Source: Methanobacteriota archaeon (GTDB lineage: Archaea; Thermoplasmatota; Poseidoniia; Poseidoniales; Thalassarchaeaceae). From it: a stretch of 5,772 nt of DNA. Made by a program: the position numbers and the translations under genes. Within the stretch, counting starts at the first letter, position 1, and each line of letters starts with the position of its first letter. Below, piece by piece: positions 1 to 5,772 of the stretch. The stretch spans positions 3,368 through 9,139 of the forward strand of contig NZXM01000053.1 in NCBI GenBank assembly GCA_002701965.1, read 5' to 3'. The notes below the pieces were generated by a model. It saw only the letters and a program-made list of their open reading frames with translations, did not search any database and was not told the origin of the DNA.

Positions 1-1548
1 GAAGCGATTCGCGGCCCTGATTCTCAGAAGAAACGTCGAGTTGCAAAGACCATGCAAGATGCAATCGAGAATGTCGATCTTGCTTTCCCAGAATCGAGCA
101 CCACCATGAACCGAATGCTTGCCGCAATGCGAACAAGAACCGCTTGGGTTGTGTTGTTCCTGTGTTTCCTCATTCCATTGGGCGATGGATTCGAAGGCAT
201 GTTCATGTTCTACATGCGTGATGTCCTCGGTTTTGATGCCGGAGAAGCGATTCTTTGGGCGAATATCTTCATCTTTGCCACTTATCTCGGTCTATTGGGT
301 CCATGGCTTTCCGACCATTATGGCCGTGCCAAGGTACTGCGATGGTCAGCCATGGGTTCTGTTGTCTGTTATCTTGGCTTGAGTGGGATGATGCTTGCAG
401 GTGCACCAGAAATCGCACTTCTCGTCATGTGGATGCCAACACTGATGATTACGGATTGGCTCATATTCACCTTCATCACCACTTGGGCCGAAGTCAGTGA
501 TCCTCGCTTGGGTCCAACACACATGGCATTGTATCAGACCACACAAGCTGTTGCAGCAACTTTTGTTTGGTTTGGTTTGGGTGTTTTCCTGATTTATGCA
601 ACGGGTGGCGCATATTGGTTGATTTTCCTCTTGGCTTGTCTGGGTCCAATGATTGGTCTTAGCCAATTCCACAAACTCAAACTTGGGGACGAATATGGTG
701 AAGATACACTTGACATTCGCGAAGAGATTTCCAAGATACAAACCAAGTTGGCTGGAATGCCATGGGGAGTTGAACCAGTCGACAAAGCCACTCGCCGCCG
801 TTTAGCATTGGGGACAGCAATGGCCGGTCTCATCATTTCCGTAGCACTATTTACAGGTCCGTTTGTCTTGCTCAATTGGGAGTCAGAAGAGACTACTGAA
901 AACTGGGACCTTCTTGGCTGGAATGAAACCTCCATCACCTTCGAAACCATCGCATTGATTGGGGTTGGAGGCAATGTACCTGCTACAATTGAAATACCCA
1001 CAACTGAAGGTGGCGTATTTTTGGGTACATTTAGTGTATCTTTAGAAGGGAATCAATGTCAATTAGGTCCACCAAGTTGGACAACCACATTCTCAATGCC
1101 TGATCGTGGGAACTTCTCTGATGGGACAAATGAGTCTAACTTCATCGCAGATGATTGGGAAGGTAATATGGAGATTGACTTCGACACATTTAGGCCAAAT
1201 TTGACTAACTTTGATTCAGAAGATGCTCTAAGAGTAGAATTAGATCGAATTAATGGTGAAATTTGGTGGGGTCATGGCAGGGGAAGTTGGAATCTGAGAG
1301 TAGAGATGACAGACACTCCTTGTGCTAATCTTGGGCAAGCCAATTTCCGAGTAAATGTGACTGCATATCACTTGATTATCCCCTCGACAGATCCAGATTC
1401 AGGGATGGTGGAAGTATCCAGCCAAACTACGGTGACCAAACATGAATATGGGGAAGCAGTCGGGGTATTACTTGGATTCCCTGTCCTATTGGCGACTCCA
1501 ATTCTTGCTTGGGTTGGTGGTCGAGACCCTGAAACCATGTTGAGATGA
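1..1548 (+). CDS. MFS transporter, C-terminal part, with extra extracellular domain (5' end outside window)
   Basis: The frame is open from base 1, so the gene begins upstream; the first ATG at 52 lies inside what looks like the central cytoplasmic loop and is probably not the start. In visible numbering (residue 1 = base 1), six hydrophobic segments near 47-70, 82-101, 114-133, 136-160, 180-200 and 204-221 fit helices 7-12 of an MFS protein. An MFS motif A-like loop (GPWLSDHYGRAK, 100-111) sits where the helix 8-9 loop should be. After the usual end of the fold come a charged cytoplasmic linker (222-267), an additional helix (268-291), a soluble domain (292-484) and a final helix (485-506). 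With standard MFS topology the domain faces outward. It has five N-X-S/T sequons (N308, N371, N377, N400, N452) and two cysteines (C353, C441) that could pair. The substrate cannot be told; the helix 10-11 region vaguely recalls AmpG/PAT-type carriers. I do not recognise the outer domain. It lies next to a sugar-acid catabolic block, but in convergent orientation. Confidence 0.8.
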   Translation, partial: EAIRGPDSQKKRRVAKTMQDAIENVDLAFPESSTTMNRMLAAMRTRTAWVVLFLCFLIPLGDGFEGMFMFYMRDVLGFDAGEAILWANIFIFATYLGLLGPWLSDHYGRAKVLRWSAMGSVVCYLGLSGMMLAGAPEIALLVMWMPTLMITDWLIFTFITTWAEVSDPRLGPTHMALYQTTQAVAATFVWFGLGVFLIYATGGAYWLIFLLACLGPMIGLSQFHKLKLGDEYGEDTLDIREEISKIQTKLAGMPWGVEPVDKATRRRLALGTAMAGLIISVALFTGPFVLLNWESEETTENWDLLGWNETSITFETIALIGVGGNVPATIEIPTTEGGVFLGTFSVSLEGNQCQLGPPSWTTTFSMPDRGNFSDGTNESNFIADDWEGNMEIDFDTFRPNLTNFDSEDALRVELDRINGEIWWGHGRGSWNLRVEMTDTPCANLGQANFRVNVTAYHLIIPSTDPDSGMVEVSSQTTVTKHEYGEAVGVLLGFPVLLATPILAWVGGRDPETMLR

Positions 1549-2730
1549 TTACCACTCAGCATGACTTCCATCTGGGTGATTCCAAACGGTTGGGGGATGA
1601 GGATTCCACATGTCCATGTGTTCGTCAATGCGCTCTTCCAATACCTCGATGCCCAATCCAGGACGAGAAGAAATTTCGACATGGCCCATTTCAATGGAAA
1701 ACGGCTGAGATAGCAATTCGAAGGCCCAATTTTGTCCACCTCCTGGTGCACCTCCACCCGAACCGGCCCCTCCGAGGGATTGGAACTCCTGAATCAAATG
1801 CGCAGGACTTGTCGCGGCCACTTGCATGGAGGCGGCAAATTGGACCGGGCCGTACGGGCAATGTGGTGCCATTGCAACTTGTGCTGCCGACGCCATTGCC
1901 CCAATCTCTACACTCGCTCGTATCCCGCCCACCATACTCACATCCGGTTGAATGATATCCACCACTGGAGAAGGGAGGAGATGCTCAGCAAAGGCATGAG
2001 CACTGCGCAAACGCTCACCCGTAGCAATGGCGACAGGTTGTGCAGTTCGCAGGGCTCGCAAATCTGCCAAATGCGAGGCGCTACCATCGGGCAAGCATGG
2101 TTCTTCAATGAAGAATGGGTCATACTTCGATAGCGCGTGAATGGCTCGACGTGATGCAGCAGGGGTCAATCGACCGTGCAAGTCGATGGCGAGATCAACC
2201 GCGGGTCCAACCGCGTCTCTCACCGCACTGACAACAGCCTCCATTTCATCCAACTGAACTCTAGAGATGACATCAGGAGTGGGTCCAGCAGGGCTCACCT
2301 TGACTGCAGTCATGGAATTGGATATTGCCTCTTTTGCGGAATCTGCAAATTCCTCTGGACTGCGACCCCAAAGGTTGCGGTATACACGTACGCGCTCGCG
2401 CACGCGACCCCCGAGCAAATCGTGAACCGGGGCTCCCAGCAGCTTTCCCTTTAGGTCCCACAGCGCCATCTCGAGTGCAGAAAGCGCAGTCTCCAAGACA
2501 GGTCCGTCCCTCCAAAATCGATTCTTTCGCTGAATTTGAATCAGATTTGTAATGTCATGAATGGGGCTTCCTTCGACTCTTTCTCCGATTGCATTCAATG
2601 CTTGTTCGACCTCTTGGTGAAGGTCTCCAATGGCTTCACCCCAACCCACTTCGCCATCATCGGTTTCGATTCGAAGCATCAACCAACGCGGTGGACACCG
2701 AACACAAACAGCAGAACGAATCGTGGTCAC
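1549..2730 (-). CDS. dgoD: D-galactonate dehydratase-like enzyme (enolase superfamily, mandelate racemase group)
   Basis: Predicted to dehydrate an aldonic acid, most likely D-galactonate, to the 2-keto-3-deoxy acid using Mg2+ in the cytoplasm. The 393-residue protein has the N-terminal capping domain (RCPPRWLMLRIETDDGEVGW, residues 11-30, very like DgoD) followed by the barrel. Visible metal-ligand and catalytic candidates are D183 and H185 (DLHGR), E209 (FFIEEP), E239 (TGERL), D263 (IQPDVS, dyad partner) and H290 (APHCPYGP). These match the DgoD pattern of three acidic metal ligands and two catalytic histidines. The ending (VWNHPDGSHAEW) also follows DgoD (WRHEDNSVAEW). The start is GTG at 2730-2728, overlapping the aldolase stop in a GTGA arrangement, so it is probably translationally coupled; I see no clear Shine-Dalgarno site. 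A glycine-rich stretch at 320-332 is unusual. Composition is clearly GC-richer than the neighbouring genes. Related aldonate dehydratases (gluconate, mannonate, xylonate) are possible, but DgoD is the closest match I can recall. Confidence 0.8.
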   Translation of the reverse strand: MTTIRSAVCVRCPPRWLMLRIETDDGEVGWGEAIGDLHQEVEQALNAIGERVEGSPIHDITNLIQIQRKNRFWRDGPVLETALSALEMALWDLKGKLLGAPVHDLLGGRVRERVRVYRNLWGRSPEEFADSAKEAISNSMTAVKVSPAGPTPDVISRVQLDEMEAVVSAVRDAVGPAVDLAIDLHGRLTPAASRRAIHALSKYDPFFIEEPCLPDGSASHLADLRALRTAQPVAIATGERLRSAHAFAEHLLPSPVVDIIQPDVSMVGGIRASVEIGAMASAAQVAMAPHCPYGPVQFAASMQVAATSPAHLIQEFQSLGGAGSGGGAPGGGQNWAFELLSQPFSIEMGHVEISSRPGLGIEVLEERIDEHMDMWNPHPPTVWNHPDGSHAEW

Positions 2731-3380
2731 GTAGCATTGTGCCGATGTTGGAGTTCCATGAATATGTCCCGTGCACGCTGTGCCTCATTTCCAACCCAAT
2801 CTTTGGTGTCAATCTCTTCTTGACTCAAGTCAGAACCACATAGATTCGCACCCATTCCAACGCACCACGCTCCAGCATCAAGCCAAGTCCAGATACTTTC
2901 ATTGTCAATGCTACCCACTGGGATCCATGGAATTCTTACATCGACTAAATCCTCTGAAATCCATTCAGTCGATGGAAATAGCTTGACAATTTGGGCTCCA
3001 GCCTTTTGTGCGATGTGAAGTTCAACAAGATTACAGACTCCAGGAATTGCTAGAATATCATTTGCATGACAATCCTCAACCATGCCTTCGGGGAATGTTG
3101 GTGATAGCGCAAATTTAGCCCCTGCTTCAGAACAAGCTTTGATCTGACTACGTTCGAGTATGGTGCCGACTCCAATCTGAATTGTATCTGGTAATTCTGT
3201 TCGCAATCTCTGAATGATTTGCAGCGCATCCTTACTGTCGAGTGAAACTTCAATCGCAGTACAACCTATCTTTGCCAATGCAATTCCTCTATCAAATAAT
3301 TTCGAAGGATTTTGGCCACGAAGGATTGCGATGATACCTGCCTTTTTCAAGCGGTTTTTTGTAGAAACCAATGGACTCAA
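2727..3380 (-). CDS. dgoA: 2-dehydro-3-deoxy-6-phosphogalactonate (KDPGal/KDPG) aldolase
   Basis: Class I Schiff-base aldolase cleaving a 6-phosphorylated 2-keto-3-deoxy acid to pyruvate and glyceraldehyde 3-phosphate. Numbered from the TTG start (217 aa; E. coli Eda 213, DgoA 205), the landmarks are IIAILRG (16-22), the general base E44 (IEVSLDS), GVGTI (70-74), FALSP (90-94), IPGV (112-115), the Schiff-base lysine K133 (KLFPS), PVGSI (154-158) and a phosphate-loop-like WCVGMGANL. IAILRG, the EVSLDS type of strand and V155 resemble DgoA more than Eda, which has EVTLRT and PTGG. The TTG at 3380 is preferred: AGGTGA lies 4 nt upstream, it avoids overlap with the kinase, and it gives the family's usual length and lysine position. 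The alternative ATG at 3425 adds 15 residues, overlaps the kinase by 37 bp and has no good ribosome-binding site. The stop overlaps the dehydratase start. Composition is AT-rich. Family call firm; KDPGal versus KDPG is a reasoned inference. Confidence 0.8.
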   Translation of the reverse strand: MSPLVSTKNRLKKAGIIAILRGQNPSKLFDRGIALAKIGCTAIEVSLDSKDALQIIQRLRTELPDTIQIGVGTILERSQIKACSEAGAKFALSPTFPEGMVEDCHANDILAIPGVCNLVELHIAQKAGAQIVKLFPSTEWISEDLVDVRIPWIPVGSIDNESIWTWLDAGAWCVGMGANLCGSDLSQEEIDTKDWVGNEAQRARDIFMELQHRHNAT

Positions 3381-3383
3381 TTT

Positions 3384-3390
3384 CTCACCT
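3384..3390 (-). promoter_or_regulatory. ribosome-binding site deciding the aldolase TTG start
   Basis: On the minus strand the sequence reads TAGGTGAGAAATTG. AGGTGAG complements the archaeal 16S rRNA tail (ATCACCTCC), and the spacing to the TTG at 3380 is equivalent to about 7 nt after a full GGAGG. The kinase stop codon TAG supplies the first bases of the site, so termination of the kinase and initiation of the aldolase occupy the same place. No comparable site precedes the ATG at 3425. Confidence 0.7.
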
Positions 3391-4387
3391 ATATTGTCAG
3401 AGTACGGTTCTCTGTTTGGTCCCATTTACGGAGTTCTTCAAATGCATCGAGTTCATCTCGACTGACTAGAGAAACGTCCCCTTCTGTTCTTTGACTGAGA
3501 GCCGCCAGTAAATCTCCACGCATCGCCCCAATCAAAGGGGAAACTGGTCCATGCCCATGCTCACTGAGCGCATCGAGGAATCCTGCAAGCCAAGCATCCC
3601 CCCCACCGAGAGGTTCGATTGGTGTGTGAATGATTGCATCTTTTTCGGTTGAATCAAGGCCGAACGCATGAGCCACAACAGACCATCGGCGCTGGGTGTT
3701 TCTGCTCTCAGGTCGTTTGAATGTACAACACAAATGTGGAATTAGAAAGCGTCGCCGTAGTTCTGCCAAAGCTTCGACATTTTCTTCGTAATTTTCGGGT
3801 TTTTTTATCCCCTCGATAACAGCAATTCGAGAAAGGCTTTCAGCAGAAAGAATCAGTACATTGAACATACGCATTCGAGGCCGAATGATCTCCCATAGTG
3901 TATCGATAGTACCCAATGCAGGGCGATGATTCAGATCCATCGCAATAAGAGTACCGTCCAATTCTGCAAAAGTCAATGCTCCGCCCCAAGCTGAGCGTGG
4001 CCTCTCTCCCAGTAATGGCGTGATTCCACTCATGACCAACCATCTTGCCCCACTAAGCAATGTCCTCCAATCGAAGTCTCTGGGATTGAGATGAGCAAAG
4101 CCTGAGTCCATCCTGTCATAGACAACCGAACTCGCCTCTGAATCAATCATATAGCGCCCAATACCACGTTTAGAAAGTTGGATTTCTAGATGGACATTTG
4201 CCTCACTGGCTGTAGAATGGATTATTGTTTCTTCTTCCGGTAGGACACTGACCCAAGCAGAAGTGGTACCTATTCGCGCCAAGGCGCAAGCGACATTGAA
4301 TTCAGCACCACCGGGTGTAATCACGCCTTCTGATTCTCGCAGCATCGCTTCGCCGAAGCAAACGATACGTCCAGGTGGGGCAGGCAT
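3389..4387 (-). CDS. PfkB-family carbohydrate kinase, probable 2-keto-3-deoxy sugar-acid kinase
   Basis: Ribokinase/PfkB-type kinase of 332 residues, the usual family length. Visible motifs are an N-terminal FGEAMLRESE strand (11-20), the sugar-binding glycine region TPGGAEFNVACALARIG (24-40), a DLNHRP segment (151-156) like the D-x-N-x-R motif of 2-keto-3-deoxygluconate kinases, and the C-terminal signature LGGGDAWLAGF (260-270) with D264 as catalytic base. In context it should phosphorylate the dehydratase product at C6 to feed the aldolase, completing a semi-phosphorylative or De Ley-Doudoroff route. The ATG at 4387 follows a GAGGT with a short spacer. The stop TAG forms the first bases of the aldolase's ribosome-binding site. 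The region 190-240 reads less like textbook PfkB. In-frame A-runs (for example A7 at 3800-3806) occur but the frame is intact. The family is clear; the substrate rests on context and the DxNxR segment. The canonical signature GAGDAF reads GGGDAW here, a tolerated variation. Confidence 0.8.
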   Translation of the reverse strand: MPAPPGRIVCFGEAMLRESEGVITPGGAEFNVACALARIGTTSAWVSVLPEEETIIHSTASEANVHLEIQLSKRGIGRYMIDSEASSVVYDRMDSGFAHLNPRDFDWRTLLSGARWLVMSGITPLLGERPRSAWGGALTFAELDGTLIAMDLNHRPALGTIDTLWEIIRPRMRMFNVLILSAESLSRIAVIEGIKKPENYEENVEALAELRRRFLIPHLCCTFKRPESRNTQRRWSVVAHAFGLDSTEKDAIIHTPIEPLGGGDAWLAGFLDALSEHGHGPVSPLIGAMRGDLLAALSQRTEGDVSLVSRDELDAFEELRKWDQTENRTLTI

Positions 4388-4389
4388 GT

Positions 4390-4394
4390 ACCTC
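4390..4394 (-). promoter_or_regulatory. probable ribosome-binding site for the kinase
   Basis: GAGGT sits 2 nt before the ATG at 4387, in the 28-bp gap after Pelota. The match is good but the spacing is short, so the site may be weak. The rest of the gap is too short for an archaeal TATA/BRE promoter plus leader, and I see no terminator-like T-run in it, which favours read-through from Pelota. Confidence 0.5.
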
Positions 4395-4415
4395 GCAAAC
4401 GATACTGGGTCTAAA

Positions 4416-5462
4416 CTATTCCAATGTCCATCTCAACAAACCAATTGCGCCACCCATGCCCATCAGTTCTTCTCCAGCATCGTGATCTGCACTGGCTTGC
4501 ACAACTTGACCACCATTGGCGCGTACACTGGCCGCGACTTCTGTCCAAAACAATTCACTCCGTAATAAGCCGGCTTCAATCACTAGTGTTTCAATCGAGC
4601 CTTGCTCGGCAGCTCTTTCCAGTTCTGTTTGACCATAAGCCACAGCACCTCTTGTCGAAATACGCTTCAATCCCTCTTCGATTAATTTGGCTTGCTTCGC
4701 CATTGCGAAATCACCGAGCATGGCATCGGCAGTCCCTTCACGCATCACTTCATTGGCGGCAGATCGTCCTCCAATACTGGTTGGCACGTTGAGGGTCCGG
4801 TGTCCAACACCGGTCTCTTTCAGGTATTTTTCGAATTGTTCACGGGCCATCCCTGGTCCACAGATGACCACCGGAATGTCTGCAGAGATGGCTTTGGAAG
4901 CTTGTTCGGCGATCTTGGTTAGGAATTCTTTTCGCACCTCAGCTGATTTTGCTTCACGCTTCCCTCCGCCTCGTAGAGTGAATGTATCACCGACTTGCCT
5001 CATTCCATGTTGAGCGATTTCGAAGAGCAGGATTTCATCACTTTCGACCACAGCGATGGCAACTCGTCCTCTTCCCCCCTCTTGGATAGAATCTGCCAGC
5101 AGGTTCCTGTCAGTTTCTGGAATTCCTCCTAGCCATGTGATTTCAATTTCATCTCGAGGGCTGACGGCATGTGTGTGGTGGCTTCCCTTGTCCATCTTCG
5201 CTTCACAGATGATGCCATGGATTCGTAAGTTGTCTGTAAATGGTTGGAACTCAGTGGTCTCTGCATCCAAAACAATCCACATTGGCTTTCTATCTGCAGA
5301 CTTCGCCCTACCTGAAGCCTCAGTACCCGTACTTTGGTCGCGACGATATCCCATCATGCCTACCTTGCAGCCGGGTCGAACCATTTGGTTTAGAACCCAC
5401 AAATCATCTTCGAATTGAATCCGGAGACGAACCCCATCATCCATTCGTTTGACTTGCTGCAT
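4416..5462 (-). CDS. pelA: Pelota (Dom34) mRNA surveillance / ribosome rescue protein
   Basis: Archaeal Pelota, an eRF1 paralogue that binds the A site of stalled ribosomes with aEF1A and, with ABCE1, splits them. The 348-residue protein has the three expected parts: an Sm-like N-terminal domain (1-125) with EDDLWVLNQMVRPGCKV (18-34) and KGSHHTHAVSPRDEIEI (92-108); a central domain (about 130-250) with VVICGPGMAREQF (198-210), near-diagnostic for Pelota; and a C-terminal domain (255-348) ending HDAGEELMGMGGAIGLLRW. A catalytic GGQ loop is absent from the central domain, as expected. The start at 5462 is chosen because it puts DDLW about 20 residues from the N-terminus as in archaeal homologues, follows an AGGTG site, and lies 1 bp after the upstream stop. 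The longer frame to 5555 would overlap the thioredoxin-like gene by 92 bp with 31 non-family residues. A 28-bp gap separates it from the kinase, so Pelota may be co-transcribed with the sugar-acid genes, though no functional link is known. Confidence 0.95.
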   Translation of the reverse strand: MQQVKRMDDGVRLRIQFEDDLWVLNQMVRPGCKVGMMGYRRDQSTGTEASGRAKSADRKPMWIVLDAETTEFQPFTDNLRIHGIICEAKMDKGSHHTHAVSPRDEIEITWLGGIPETDRNLLADSIQEGGRGRVAIAVVESDEILLFEIAQHGMRQVGDTFTLRGGGKREAKSAEVRKEFLTKIAEQASKAISADIPVVICGPGMAREQFEKYLKETGVGHRTLNVPTSIGGRSAANEVMREGTADAMLGDFAMAKQAKLIEEGLKRISTRGAVAYGQTELERAAEQGSIETLVIEAGLLRSELFWTEVAASVRANGGQVVQASADHDAGEELMGMGGAIGLLRWTLE

Positions 5463-5463
5463 A

Positions 5464-5772
5464 TCATGCACCTGAGTTTGTGAACAAGCGATACATTGCA
5501 TCTTCGATAGTTTCAGATTCTCCGCTTTGTTTGTGATGCCATTCCACGATGCCATTTGGCTGAATCAATACATAAGCAGGCGTCCCAGTCATGTGGAATG
5601 CAGCAATCCAGTATGTGTCTCGGTCATCGAAATACGTCCAATTATGGGGGGAACCGGGGCGCTCATTGCAATTGTTCCGGTCATTGTTACAACCACTGAA
5701 ATTACTTTCATCTTGGAATGCAGCAATTTCTTCAAGACTGGAATTGGACCATGAGAAATTGATGACAAATGT
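5464..5772 (-). CDS. thioredoxin-fold protein, C-terminal part (5' end outside window)
   Basis: This frame is open from the window edge to a TGA at 5466-5464, giving 102 visible residues. The segment MTGTPAYVLIQPNGIVEWHH (61-80) carries the cis-proline (P65) and the following strand-turn-strand typical of thioredoxin/TlpA/AhpC-like folds. The preceding WSNSSLEEIAAFQDES fits the helix after the active site. A Cys/Asn-rich insertion with C28 and C35 (CNNDRNNC) follows and is not the CxxC redox motif, which would lie upstream of the window if present. The final helix (ETIEDAMYRLF) matches the fold's C-terminal helix. Archaeal proteins of this kind are often exported or membrane-anchored, but the N-terminus is not visible, so location and redox activity are unknown. 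It ends 1 bp before the Pelota start and contains that gene's ribosome-binding site, so the two are probably coupled. Fold call good; exact family open. Confidence 0.7.
   Translation of the reverse strand, partial: TFVINFSWSNSSLEEIAAFQDESNFSGCNNDRNNCNERPGSPHNWTYFDDRDTYWIAAFHMTGTPAYVLIQPNGIVEWHHKQSGESETIEDAMYRLFTNSGA
5469..5473 (-). promoter_or_regulatory. ribosome-binding site for Pelota inside the upstream gene's end
   Basis: AGGTG lies 6 nt before the ATG at 5462, within the last codons of the thioredoxin-like gene, whose TGA falls between the site and the start. It supports the 348-residue start over the longer frame and suggests re-initiation by terminating ribosomes. Confidence 0.7.

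Noticed and set aside
594..1001. Minus-strand frame of 135 codons opposite the transporter
   Set aside because: It overlaps membrane helices of the transporter, lacks any motif, and has low-complexity Ser/Pro content typical of antisense frames.
1545..1955. 136-codon plus-strand frame beginning with an ATGA junction at the transporter stop
   Set aside because: It is antisense to the conserved dehydratase, has no recognisable protein features, and is best explained as a shadow of that gene.
3354..3360. In-frame A AAA AAC slippery heptamer near the aldolase start (and A7 in the kinase at 3800-3806)
   Set aside because: The pattern arises from ordinary Lys-Asn and Lys-Lys codons; the zero frame encodes the full conserved protein and no meaningful shifted product or stimulatory structure was seen.
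4388..4415. Separate promoter for the sugar-acid genes in the gap after Pelota
   Set aside because: Only 28 bp are available and no convincing TATA/BRE pair was seen; a promoter inside Pelota cannot be excluded but is not supported.
4499..4513. GGQ tripeptide in Pelota, suggesting release-factor activity
   Set aside because: It lies at residues 317-319 in a C-terminal-domain strand, not in the central-domain loop where eRF1 carries its catalytic GGQ; the central domain follows Pelota (ICGPGMAREQF).
4416..5555. Longer Pelota frame starting at 5555
   Set aside because: The extra 31 residues overlap the end of the thioredoxin-like gene in another frame, do not resemble Pelota N-termini, and the ATG at 5462 has a proper ribosome-binding site.

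Overview
The window looks like part of the chromosome of an archaeon, most plausibly an uncultivated marine euryarchaeote of the Poseidoniales/Marine Group II kind. The strongest reason is a full-length Pelota (Dom34) gene, a family confined to archaea and eukaryotes. Ribosome-binding sites of the AGGTG(A) type and an extracytoplasmic domain rich in N-glycosylation sequons fit this. The class is my inference; the domain-level call (Archaea) is firm. Coding density is close to 100%: the largest non-coding gap is 28 bp, so no stretch over 300 bases lacks a gene.

Layout: bases 1-1548 (+) hold the C-terminal part of a major facilitator (MFS) transporter that enters from outside the window. It carries two additional membrane helices flanking an AT-rich extracellular domain of about 190 residues. 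Its stop codon abuts, with no spacer, the stop codon of a five-gene block on the minus strand. In transcription order (right to left) the block is: the C-terminal end of a thioredoxin-fold protein (5464-5772, 5' end outside the window), Pelota (4416-5462), a PfkB-family sugar/sugar-acid kinase (3389-4387), a KDPG/KDPGal-type aldolase (2727-3380, TTG start preferred) and a D-galactonate-dehydratase-like enolase-superfamily enzyme (1549-2730, GTG start). The spacings are 1 bp, 28 bp, 8 bp and a 4-bp overlap, so the genes are probably co-transcribed, with at least two translationally coupled junctions.

The last three genes form a complete route from an aldonic acid to central metabolism: dehydration to a 2-keto-3-deoxy sugar acid, phosphorylation at C6, then aldol cleavage to pyruvate and glyceraldehyde 3-phosphate. 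Sequence details favour the galactonate (De Ley-Doudoroff) version over the gluconate (Entner-Doudoroff) version. The dehydratase resembles DgoD, and the aldolase resembles DgoA, including a valine where KDPG aldolase has its stereochemistry-determining threonine. The kinase is a PfkB protein, unlike the enterobacterial DgoK family. The true substrate remains an inference. Base composition differs sharply between the dehydratase (GC-rich) and the aldolase (AT-rich), which suggests the module was assembled from different sources. Pelota and the thioredoxin-like gene appear to be unrelated housekeeping neighbours.
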